Below, one piece after another: positions 8,129-15,656 of a DNA stretch of 64,000 bases. This DNA comes from Mesorhizobium carmichaelinearum. GTDB taxonomy: Bacteria; Pseudomonadota; Alphaproteobacteria; Rhizobiales; Rhizobiaceae. Both the position numbers and the translations under genes were made by a program. Under the pieces are notes generated by a model that had not been told where the DNA came from, did not search any database, and saw only the letters and a program-made list of their open reading frames with translations. Each line of letters begins with the position of its first letter. Position 1 is the first letter of the stretch. The stretch spans positions 124,001-188,000 of the forward strand of contig NZ_FZQR01000003.1 in the NCBI RefSeq assembly GCF_900199455.1. The letters are read 5' to 3'.

Positions 8129-8145
8129 TGCACAAATATTATGCT
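8129..8145. promoter_or_regulatory. NtrC-like site upstream of the second nitrate operon
   Basis: TGCAC (8129-8133), seven AT-rich bases and ATGC (8141-8144) match the NtrC half-site pattern with one deviation. It lies about 110 bases upstream of the sigma-54 promoter, the same relative position as the site in the nrtA leader. Confidence 0.45.
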
Positions 8146-8254
8146 GCCGTGCAAGGCAGTCTGACTAATCTTTGATCCGCTGCCGGGCTCGGTCAAAAGT
8201 CGCCCAGCTGCGGCCCACATTGATTTCATTCGATAATCTAGGGCGCTGTCGAAT

Positions 8255-8270
8255 TGGCACGCTTCCTGCT
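8255..8270 (+). promoter_or_regulatory. Sigma-54 promoter of the narK-nirBD-nasA operon
   Basis: TGGCAC (8255-8260), five bases and CTGCT (8266-8270) place GG and GC ten bases apart. The element and its distance to the downstream leader copy those at 4783. The predicted start is near 8281. Confidence 0.8.
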
Positions 8271-8305
8271 TTGCAGAATGTAGGTCCGCAAGGGCCAAGT
8301 GACAC

Positions 8306-8340
8306 GGCGTCCAATGGCGGGCGCCACAGGCAAAGCTGCC
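8306..8340 (+). promoter_or_regulatory. ANTAR (NasT) two-hairpin target, second leader
   Basis: P1 pairs GGCGTCC (8306-8312) with GGGCGCC (8319-8325) around AATGGC. P2 pairs GGC (8329-8331) with GCC (8338-8340) around AAAGCT. The loops are identical to those in the nrtA leader. The outer P1 pair is G-C here and G-U in the other copy, a change that keeps pairing and supports an RNA role. Confidence 0.75.
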
Positions 8341-8409
8341 GCTCAGGTCAATGCGCGATCCCGGATGGACGGACGCGCGAAGACCTGGCCGGCGGCTTTT
8401 TTGTTTTTT
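8338..8409 (+). terminator. NasT-controlled intrinsic terminator, second leader
   Basis: GCCGC-T-CAGGTC (8338-8349) pairs with GACCTG-GCCG-GCGGC (8382-8396), enclosing a GCGCG...CGCGC hairpin. TTTTTTGTTTTTT follows at 8397-8409. It overlaps P2 exactly as in the first leader. The CAGGTC/GACCTG pair is perfect here. Confidence 0.8.
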
Positions 8410-8456
8410 GCGCGATCGACGGCGCTGGTCCAAGCGGCGCCCAACCGGAGACGACG

Positions 8457-8660
8457 ATGACGAAACGGATCGGAACTGGCGCATCCCTCGCGGACTTCAC
8501 GCGCCGCGATTTTCTGGCCAGCAGCGCGCTGACGGCGGCACTGTTCACCGCCGCGCTCCTGCTGTTTCCGATCGGCGCCAAAACCCAAAGCAAGGACTTG
8601 ACCGTCGCGAACCGGGTCTCGTTGCCCCCATCGATGCCGCGCCGCTGACCATTCACCCAC
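8457..8660 (+). pseudogene. Decayed remnant of the 5' end of an nrtA copy
   Basis: A 63-codon frame (8457-8648) starts MTKRI like nrtA and keeps a twin-arginine-like TRRDFLASSA signal and a hydrophobic stretch. It then diverges and stops. In another frame the sequence continues with GLVAPIDAAPL (8615-8647), which matches GFIALTDAAPL at the same place in nrtA, offset by a net 7-base loss. Homology to the leader and start of nrtA therefore runs from about 8240 to 8660 before ending. The remnant may still be translated as a short peptide whose stop lies 57 bases before narK. It looks like the residue of a duplicated nrtA, not an independent gene. Confidence 0.8.
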
Positions 8661-8704
8661 AAAATATCCGCGGCGCCTCCCACGCCGCAAACCGGAGCCA
8701 GACA

Positions 8705-10006
8705 TTGACCGCAAATCTCCCAGCCGCGCCCAGCCAGGACAGTGCTCCCCGGCAGGCGCTTGTGATGTCCACCATCGCCTTCACCGTATGCTTCGCGGTG
8801 TGGACGATCTTTTCAATCATCGGCGTGCGCATAAAGCAGGAGCTCGGACTGAACGAGACGCAGTTCGGCCTGCTCGTCGGCACGCCGATCCTCACCGGTT
8901 CGCTCGTGCGCATGGTGCTCGGCGTCTGGACCGACCGCTTTGGCGGACGGCTGGTCTACACCGCGACCATGCTTGCGGCGGCGGTTGCGACCTTCCTGCT
9001 GGCTTTCGCGCACACCTACGGGCAGATGCTGGTTGCGGCGCTCGGCGTCGGGCTCGCCGGCGGCTCCTTCGCTGTCGGCGTGTCCTATGTCTCGCGCTTC
9101 TTCCCGGCCGACAAGCAGGGCACGGCCCTCGGTATCTTCGGTGCCGGCAATGTCGGGGCCGCGGTCACCAAATTCCTGGCGCCCTTCGTGCTTCTCTCCT
9201 GGGGCTGGCAGTCGGTGGCTCTGATCTGGGCGGCAGCGCTCGTCGTCATGGCTGCCATCTTCTGGTTCACCACCGGCGATGATCCCGTCATCCGCGAGCG
9301 CCGCGCCGGCAAGGCAGCACCCACGAGAAGCTTCTGGCAGGAATTCGCGCCGCTCAAGAATGTGCAGGTCTGGCGCTTCGCCTTCTACTACTTCTTCGCC
9401 TTTGGCGCGTTCGTGGCGCTGTCGCTGTGGCTGCCGCGCTACCTGATCGGCGTCTACGGCTTCGGGCTTGCGACCGCCGGCATGATCGGCGCCGCCTATT
9501 CAATTCCCGCAAGTGTGTTCCGCGCCTATGGCGGCGTGCTTGCCGACCGGATCGGCGCCCGGACCGTACTCTATTCGACGTTCGCCGTCAGTGCCGTCGC
9601 GACTCTCGTTCTGTCTCTCCCCTCGGCAGACTACGTCGTGCGCGGCATTAGCGGGCCGATCGCCTTCCATTTCGAGATCGGCCCGCTCGCCTTCATCGCC
9701 GTCGCCTGCGTGCTCGGCTTTTTCATGAGCCTCGGCAAGGCCGCCGTCTACAAGCACATCCCGGCCTACTATCCGCAGAGCGTCGGCGCGGTCGGTGGTG
9801 TGGTGGGCATGATCGGCGGGCTCGGCGGCTTCATCCTGCCGATCGCCTTCGGCGCCCTCAACGACCTCACCGGCGTGTGGTCGAGTTGCTTCATGCTGCT
9901 CTTCGTCATCGTCGTCACCTGCCTTGCCTGGATGCATGTCTCCATCCGGCGCATGGAGCGCGCGGCATCCGCCGAACCTTCACCCCTTTCCTACGCGGCT
10001 GAGTGA
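8705..10006 (+). CDS. narK: NarK/NNP-family nitrate/nitrite transporter (MFS)
   Basis: The protein of about 433 residues has 12 predicted membrane segments. It carries the nitrate-nitrite-porter signature GIFGAGNVGAAVTKF in its first half and a matching GGVVGMIGGLGGFILP in the second. NNP proteins import nitrate or exchange nitrate and nitrite. The start is set at a TTG (8705) preceded by GGAG seven bases upstream. The first in-frame ATG (8765) would remove 20 residues and lacks a ribosome site. It opens the operon narK-nirB-nirD-nasA and sits 57 bases after the nrtA remnant. Together with NrtABC it gives the cell two nitrate uptake routes. Confidence 0.88.
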   Translation: MTANLPAAPSQDSAPRQALVMSTIAFTVCFAVWTIFSIIGVRIKQELGLNETQFGLLVGTPILTGSLVRMVLGVWTDRFGGRLVYTATMLAAAVATFLLAFAHTYGQMLVAALGVGLAGGSFAVGVSYVSRFFPADKQGTALGIFGAGNVGAAVTKFLAPFVLLSWGWQSVALIWAAALVVMAAIFWFTTGDDPVIRERRAGKAAPTRSFWQEFAPLKNVQVWRFAFYYFFAFGAFVALSLWLPRYLIGVYGFGLATAGMIGAAYSIPASVFRAYGGVLADRIGARTVLYSTFAVSAVATLVLSLPSADYVVRGISGPIAFHFEIGPLAFIAVACVLGFFMSLGKAAVYKHIPAYYPQSVGAVGGVVGMIGGLGGFILPIAFGALNDLTGVWSSCFMLLFVIVVTCLAWMHVSIRRMERAASAEPSPLSYAAE

Positions 10007-10014
10007 GACCGGAC

Positions 10015-12465
10015 ATGACAGAGAAACTCGTCATCATCGGCAACGGCATGGCGCCAGGGCGCATGCTCGAGCATCTGCTGGAAAAGGCGCCCGGCCTCTA
10101 CCAGGTCACCATCTTCAACGCCGAGCCGCGTGTGAACTACGACCGCATCATGCTGTCGCCGGTGCTGTCGGGCGAAAAGGATTATGAGGAGATCATCATC
10201 CATGGTGACGGCTGGTACATCAAGCACGGCATCACCCTCTACAAGGGCCACAAGATCATTGCCATCGACCGGCAGGCGAAGACCGTCACCTCCGATCACG
10301 GCGTAACCGAGCCCTACGACAAGCTCGTCATCGCCACCGGCTCAGTGCCGTTCATCATCCCGGTGCCGGGCCACAATCTGCCCGGCGTGCTGACCTACCG
10401 AGATCTCGACGACGTACGCGCCATGATGCTTGCCGCCCAGTCGCGGGCCAAGGCGGTCGTCATAGGCGGCGGCCTGCTCGGCCTGGAGGCCGCGGCCGGC
10501 CTCAACGCGCAAGGCATGGACGTCACCGTGCTGCATGTTATGCCGACGCTGATGGAGCGCCAGCTTGATCCGGCCGCCGGCTACCTCTTGCAGCGCGCGG
10601 TGGAGCAACGCGGCATCAAGGTCATCACCAAGGCCAACACGCAGGCGATCACGGGCAACGGCAAGGTCGAGCAGGTGGAACTCGCCGATGGCACCATCAT
10701 ACCGGCGACCCTGGTGGTCATGGCCGTCGGTATCCGGCCGAATTCGGCGCTGGCGAAAGATGCCGGCATCGCCGTTAACAGAGGTATCGTTGTCGATGCC
10801 GGCATGCGCAGCAACGACCCCGACATCTACGCGCTCGGCGAATGCGCCGAGGTCAACGGCATGGTCTACGGGCTGGTGGCACCACTCTATGAGATGGCAC
10901 GCGTTGCCGCCAGCCAGCTTGCCGGCGACGAGACCGCTGCTTTCGTCCATTCGGACACGCCGACCAAGCTCAAGGTCACCGGCATCGAGCTGTTCTCGCT
11001 CGGCGACTTCGCCGATGGCGACGACCGCCAGGAGATTGTGCTGCGCGATGCTTCAGCCGGTGTCTACAAGCGGCTGGTGCTTAAGGACGACCGCATCATC
11101 GGCACGGTGCTCTACGGCGAGACGTCAGATGGCGCCTGGTTCAACGACCTCAAGAAGAAGCAAACCGATATTTCGGAGATGCGCGACACGCTCATCTTCG
11201 GCCAGTCCTACCAGGGGGGTGCCCCGCTGGACCCTATGGCGGCCGTTGCAGCCTTGCCGGATGATGCGGAAATCTGCGGCTGCAACGGCGTTTGCAAGGG
11301 AAAGATCACCGGCGCGATCACGGCCAAAGGCCTGACCTCGCTCGACGACGTGCGCGCCCACACCAAGGCGTCGGCCTCGTGCGGCTCCTGCACCGGGCTG
11401 GTCGAGAAGCTGATGGTGCTGACCCTCGGCGACACATACAACCCGGCGGCCGTCCAACCCATGTGCTCCTGCACCACGCTCGGCCATGACGAGGTGCGCC
11501 GGCTGATCAAGGCCAAGCACCTGAAGACTATTCCCGCCGTCATGCAGGAGCTGGAATGGAAGACCTCCTGCGGCTGCGCCAAATGCCGTCCGGCGCTCAA
11601 CTACTACCTCGTTTGCGACTGGCCAAACGACTATGCCGACGACTATCAGTCGCGCTTCATCAATGAGCGGGTGCACGCCAACATCCAGAAGGACGGCACC
11701 TATTCGGTGGTCCCGCGCATGTGGGGCGGCGTCACCAACGCCGCCGAACTGCGCGCCATCGCCGACGTCGTCGACAAGTTCGAGATCCCGATGGTCAAGG
11801 TCACCGGCGGCCAGCGCATCGACATGCTGGGCATCCGCAAGGAAGATTTGCCGGCGGTGTGGGCCGATCTCGGCCAGGCCGGTTTCGTCTCCGGTCATGC
11901 CTATGCCAAGGGCCTGCGCACGGTGAAGACCTGCGTCGGCTCCGACTGGTGCCGCTTCGGCACGCAGGATTCGACAGGTCTCGGCATCCGTATCGAAAAA
12001 TTCATGTGGGGTTCGTGGACGCCGGCCAAGGTCAAGATGGCGGTGTCGGGCTGCCCGAGGAACTGCGCCGAGGCGACCTGCAAGGATGTCGGCGTCATCT
12101 GCGTCGACAGCGGCTACGAGATCCACTTCGCCGGCGCCGCCGGCCTCGACATCAAGGGCACCGAAGTGCTCGGTCTTGTGAAGACAGAAGACGAAGCGCT
12201 GGAGCACATCGTCGCGCTGACCCAGATGTACCGCGAGCAGGGCCGCTATCTCGAACGCATCTACAAATGGGCCAAGCGTATCGGCATCCCCGAGATCAAG
12301 CGCCAGATCATGGACGATGGCGAGAAGCGCAAGGCCTATTACGACCGCTTCGTCTTCAGCCAGAAATTCGCCCAGGTCGACCCATGGTCGGAGCGCGTCT
12401 CCGGCAAGGACAAGCACGAGTTCCGGCCGATGGCTTCGGTCGGGTTTGCCGAGGCGGCGGAGTGA
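10015..12465 (+). CDS. nirB: NirB, NAD(P)H-dependent assimilatory nitrite reductase large subunit
   Basis: The 816-residue protein has a full NirB architecture. An N-terminal FAD/NAD(P)H oxidoreductase starts with GNGMAPGR, has a second Rossmann motif GGGLLGLEAA and an FAD-closing ALGECAEV. Two BFD-like [2Fe-2S] segments follow (CGCNGVCKG...SCGSCTG and CSC...CGCAKC). The C-terminal half is the siroheme/[4Fe-4S] nitrite/sulfite reductase domain, with ligand cysteines in TCVGSDWCRF and SGCPRNCAEATC. It reduces nitrite to ammonium with six electrons. The ATG at 10015 is preferred to an upstream in-frame GTG at 10003. It lies 8 bases after narK and is followed by nirD. No cysG-like siroheme synthase gene is in this operon. 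Confidence 0.95.
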   Translation: MTEKLVIIGNGMAPGRMLEHLLEKAPGLYQVTIFNAEPRVNYDRIMLSPVLSGEKDYEEIIIHGDGWYIKHGITLYKGHKIIAIDRQAKTVTSDHGVTEPYDKLVIATGSVPFIIPVPGHNLPGVLTYRDLDDVRAMMLAAQSRAKAVVIGGGLLGLEAAAGLNAQGMDVTVLHVMPTLMERQLDPAAGYLLQRAVEQRGIKVITKANTQAITGNGKVEQVELADGTIIPATLVVMAVGIRPNSALAKDAGIAVNRGIVVDAGMRSNDPDIYALGECAEVNGMVYGLVAPLYEMARVAASQLAGDETAAFVHSDTPTKLKVTGIELFSLGDFADGDDRQEIVLRDASAGVYKRLVLKDDRIIGTVLYGETSDGAWFNDLKKKQTDISEMRDTLIFGQSYQGGAPLDPMAAVAALPDDAEICGCNGVCKGKITGAITAKGLTSLDDVRAHTKASASCGSCTGLVEKLMVLTLGDTYNPAAVQPMCSCTTLGHDEVRRLIKAKHLKTIPAVMQELEWKTSCGCAKCRPALNYYLVCDWPNDYADDYQSRFINERVHANIQKDGTYSVVPRMWGGVTNAAELRAIADVVDKFEIPMVKVTGGQRIDMLGIRKEDLPAVWADLGQAGFVSGHAYAKGLRTVKTCVGSDWCRFGTQDSTGLGIRIEKFMWGSWTPAKVKMAVSGCPRNCAEATCKDVGVICVDSGYEIHFAGAAGLDIKGTEVLGLVKTEDEALEHIVALTQMYREQGRYLERIYKWAKRIGIPEIKRQIMDDGEKRKAYYDRFVFSQKFAQVDPWSERVSGKDKHEFRPMASVGFAEAAE

Positions 12466-12514
12466 GCGCGTGTTCCCGAAAAGTGGGAACCGGTTTTCGG
12501 TTAAGAACACGCGC
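12466..12514. repeat. Rhizobial palindromic repeat between nirB and nirD
   Basis: GCGCGTGTTC (12466-12475) is the exact reverse complement of GAACACGCGC (12505-12514), and CCGAAAA pairs with TTTTCGG inside. This CCGAAAAGTGGGAACCGG-type element is a common dispersed intergenic repeat in rhizobia (RIME-like). It begins directly after the nirB stop codon and forms a hairpin in the operon mRNA. Confidence 0.75.
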
Positions 12515-12529
12515 AAAAAGGGAATTCAC

Positions 12530-12859
12530 ATGAACTGGATCGCCATCGGCACCATCTCCGACATCCCGCGGCGTGGCGCGCGCTGCGTGGCCACCCCGCA
12601 AGGCAAGGTCGCGGTCTTCCGCACCCAGGACGATCAGGTCTATGCCATCGACGACCATTGCCCGCACAAGGGCGGGCCGCTCAGCCAGGGCATTGTCCAT
12701 GGCGCGGCGGTGACCTGTCCCCTGCACAATTGGGTGATCTCGCTGGAGACCGGCAAGGCGCTCGGTGCCGACGAAGGCGTGGTGCGCACCATTCCGGTCA
12801 AGGTCGAGGGCGAACGCCTGTTCCTGGCGCTGGAAGCGCTGGCCAGCCGCGCCGCCTGA
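12530..12859 (+). CDS. nirD: NirD, nitrite reductase small subunit (Rieske fold)
   Basis: The 109-residue protein is a Rieske-type [2Fe-2S] domain. C44 and H46 lie in HCPHKGGPL, and C63 and H66 in CPLHNW. All four cluster ligands are present, although some NirD proteins lack them. It partners NirB in nitrite reduction in the cytoplasm. The ATG at 12530 follows AAAAAGGG nine bases upstream. A longer in-frame extension upstream is not used, because it runs through the palindromic repeat. nasA begins two bases after the stop. Confidence 0.93.
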   Translation: MNWIAIGTISDIPRRGARCVATPQGKVAVFRTQDDQVYAIDDHCPHKGGPLSQGIVHGAAVTCPLHNWVISLETGKALGADEGVVRTIPVKVEGERLFLALEALASRAA

Positions 12860-12861
12860 AC

Positions 12862-15540
12862 ATGGAGATCGACGCAGCACGCGAGGTGAGGACCACCTGC
12901 CCCTATTGCGGGGTGGGCTGCGGCGTGCTGGCGAAGGTCGCCGCGGACGGGCAAGTGTCCGTCCGCGGCGACCCCGATCATCCCGCGAACTTCGGCCGCC
13001 TCTGCTCCAAGGGCTCTGCCCTGGCCGAGACGATCGACCTCGACGGCAGGCTGCTTCATCCTGAAATCCACGGCCGCCGCGCGGGCTGGAACGAGGCGCT
13101 CGACCACGTTGCCTCGACCTTCTCGCAGACCATCGCCGAGCACGGGCCGGATGCGGTCGCCTTCTACGTCTCGGGCCAGTTGCTGACCGAGGATTATTAC
13201 CTCGCTAACAAGCTGATGAAGGGCTTTGTCGGCTCGGCCAATATCGACACCAATTCGCGCCTCTGCATGGCCTCGTCGGTCGCCGGCCACCGCCGCGCCT
13301 TCGGCTCCGACACGGTGCCGGGAACCTATGAGGATCTGGAACGCGCCGACCTCATCGTGCTGGTCGGCTCCAACCTCGCCTGGTGCCATCCCGTGCTCTT
13401 CCAGCGCATTGCCGCCGCCCGGGAAAAGCGGCCGGAGATGAAGATCGTGCTGGTCGACCCGCGCCGCACCATGACATCTGATATCGCCGACATGCATCTG
13501 GCGATCGCGGCGGATGGCGATGTCGCTCTGTTCACAGGCCTGCTCGCCTGGCTCGGCCAGCACAATGCGCTCGACCGCGCCTATATCACGGCGCACACGA
13601 CCGGCTTCGAGCAAGCCCTTTTCGCCGCCTCCGCGCTTGATCTCGCCGATGTTGCCGCTGCCACCGGCCTGAGCGAAGACGAACTTGTCCGCTTCTACAG
13701 CCTGTTTGCCGCGACCGCGAAGACGGTGACCGTTTACAGCCAGGGCGTGAACCAGTCGTCGTCCGGCACCGACAAGGTCAACGCCATCATCAATTGCCAT
13801 CTCGCCACCGGTCGCATCGGCAGGCCGGGAGCCGGGCCGTTCTCGGTGACCGGCCAGCCCAACGCCATGGGCGGCCGCGAGGTCGGCGGCATGGCCAACA
13901 TGCTCGCTGCCCATATGGAGATCGACAACCCTGAACACCGCGACCGTGTGCGCCGCTTCTGGAACGCGCCCGATGTCGCGCAAAAGCCCGGCCTGAAGGC
14001 GGTCGAGATGTTTCAGGCCGTTGCCGACGGGCGCATCAAGGCGCTGTGGGTCATGGCCACCAACCCGGTCGATTCGATGCCGGACGCAGACGCCGTCGAA
14101 GCGGCAATCAAGGCTTGCCCGTTCGTCGTGGTGTCGGATGTGCTGGCCAGCACGGACACAGTGCGTCACGCCCATGTCCGACTGCCCGCCGCCGCCTGGG
14201 GCGAGAAGGACGGCACCGTCACCAATTCCGAGCGCCGCATCTCGCGCCAGCGCGCCTTTCTGCCCGCGCCCGGTGAAGCGAGGCCGGACTGGTGGATCAT
14301 CGCCGAGGTGGCGCAGCGGATGGGGTTTGGCGAGGCGTTCGCGCATGAGACGCCGGCGGAGATTTTTGGCGAGCACGCCGCGCTGTCTGGGTTTGAGAAT
14401 GATGGCGTGCGCGATTTCGATATCGGGGCGTATGCCGGGGTTGATGCTGAAAGCTACGCGTCACTTGAGCCATTCCAATGGCCAGCGCCGAGCCCACGAG
14501 GCGGCACTACGGAGCACCAACCCATTCGCTTCTTCGCCAACGGCAATTTCTACACACCCGACCGCAAGGCACGCTTCATCGCCATCCGCGCCACCACCGA
14601 AACCCGCGCCACATCCGATTTCCCCCTCATCCTGAACACCGGCCGGATCCGCGACCACTGGCACACCATGACGCGCACCGGCAAAAGCCCGCGTCTGTCC
14701 CAGCACATCGCCGAGCCCTTTGTCGAAATCCACCCCGTGGACGCGCAGCACCACGGCATCGGCGACGCCGACATCGTGCGTATTGCCAGCCCGCGCGGCG
14801 ACGTGCTGGTCCGCGCCTTGATCACGCCCCGCCAGCGCCCGGGCAGCGTCTTCGCACCGATGCACTGGACCGATCAGTTCGCGGCAAAAGGCCGGCTCGA
14901 CGCACTGACCGCACCGCTCATCGATCCGGTCTCAGGCCAACCCGCGTTGAAGCATGTCGCGGCCCGCATCGAGAGATTTGTCGCCAAGGCCTTTGGTTTC
15001 GCCGTGATGCGCCAGAAGCCGGAACGGATTGACGCGAGCTATTGGGCGGTTGCCAAGTGCCGGGGCGGATGGCGGGTCGAGCTTGCCTTTGCCGACGACG
15101 CTATCGACTGGACAGCCTTTGCCGGCTCACTCTTCGGCACCCCCGCAGCCGAAATGCTCGCGTATCACGACCGCGACGCTGGCCAGCACCGCATCGCTGC
15201 CTTCGATGGCGAGCGCCTCGTGGGCGCGCTGTTCGTCGCGCCCGGCCCGGTCGCTGTGTCGCGCGGCTGGGCGGTGGAACAGCTTGAAGAAGTCCACGCC
15301 AGCCAGCGCGAGCGCTTCCGGATCGTCGCCGGCCGCGCCGGTGCCGAACGGCCCGATGCCGGTGCCACCGTCTGCTCCTGTTTCAGCGTCGGGGCTAACC
15401 AGATCGTGGCCGCGGTGGCGGCTGGCTGTACGACCGTCGAAGCCATCGGCAGTGCCCTGAAGGCCGGCACCAATTGCGGCTCCTGCCGCTCCGAGATCCG
15501 CGCCCTCATCCAGGCCAACCGCGTTCAAGCGGCCGAGTGA
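12862..15540 (+). CDS. nasA: Assimilatory nitrate reductase catalytic subunit with C-terminal BFD-like domain
   Basis: The 892-residue molybdoprotein begins with a [4Fe-4S] motif (CPYCGVGCG...LCSKGSA). The bis-MGD molybdopterin domains follow (SRLCMASSVAGHRRAFG, with the Cys typical of Mo ligation in this family, and GRIRDHWHTMTRTGKSPRLS near the pterin-binding C-terminus). The last 60 residues form a BFD-like [2Fe-2S] domain (CSCFSVG...TNCGSCRSEI). It reduces nitrate to nitrite in the cytoplasm; no Tat signal is present, as expected for the assimilatory enzyme. The C-terminal [2Fe-2S] domain likely receives electrons from a separate reductase or ferredoxin not found here. The ATG at 12862 lies two bases after nirD. 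The enzyme is called nasA, nasC or narB in different rhizobia. Confidence 0.93.
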   Translation: MEIDAAREVRTTCPYCGVGCGVLAKVAADGQVSVRGDPDHPANFGRLCSKGSALAETIDLDGRLLHPEIHGRRAGWNEALDHVASTFSQTIAEHGPDAVAFYVSGQLLTEDYYLANKLMKGFVGSANIDTNSRLCMASSVAGHRRAFGSDTVPGTYEDLERADLIVLVGSNLAWCHPVLFQRIAAAREKRPEMKIVLVDPRRTMTSDIADMHLAIAADGDVALFTGLLAWLGQHNALDRAYITAHTTGFEQALFAASALDLADVAAATGLSEDELVRFYSLFAATAKTVTVYSQGVNQSSSGTDKVNAIINCHLATGRIGRPGAGPFSVTGQPNAMGGREVGGMANMLAAHMEIDNPEHRDRVRRFWNAPDVAQKPGLKAVEMFQAVADGRIKALWVMATNPVDSMPDADAVEAAIKACPFVVVSDVLASTDTVRHAHVRLPAAAWGEKDGTVTNSERRISRQRAFLPAPGEARPDWWIIAEVAQRMGFGEAFAHETPAEIFGEHAALSGFENDGVRDFDIGAYAGVDAESYASLEPFQWPAPSPRGGTTEHQPIRFFANGNFYTPDRKARFIAIRATTETRATSDFPLILNTGRIRDHWHTMTRTGKSPRLSQHIAEPFVEIHPVDAQHHGIGDADIVRIASPRGDVLVRALITPRQRPGSVFAPMHWTDQFAAKGRLDALTAPLIDPVSGQPALKHVAARIERFVAKAFGFAVMRQKPERIDASYWAVAKCRGGWRVELAFADDAIDWTAFAGSLFGTPAAEMLAYHDRDAGQHRIAAFDGERLVGALFVAPGPVAVSRGWAVEQLEEVHASQRERFRIVAGRAGAERPDAGATVCSCFSVGANQIVAAVAAGCTTVEAIGSALKAGTNCGSCRSEIRALIQANRVQAAE

Positions 15541-15656
15541 GCAGCGGCCCCCGGGGCGATTGAGCGGCCCGCAAGACCCCGCCAAACCTGTCCAACTGTT
15601 AATTCGACTTCGTCTGGGTTCGGCCATATTGGTGGATGGGGGTGAAAGATGCCGCC

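Noticed and set aside
8172..8648. A 158-codon gene including the second nitrate leader
   Set aside because: The frame passes through the promoter, antiterminator hairpins and terminator; only its last part matches nrtA and is treated as a remnant.
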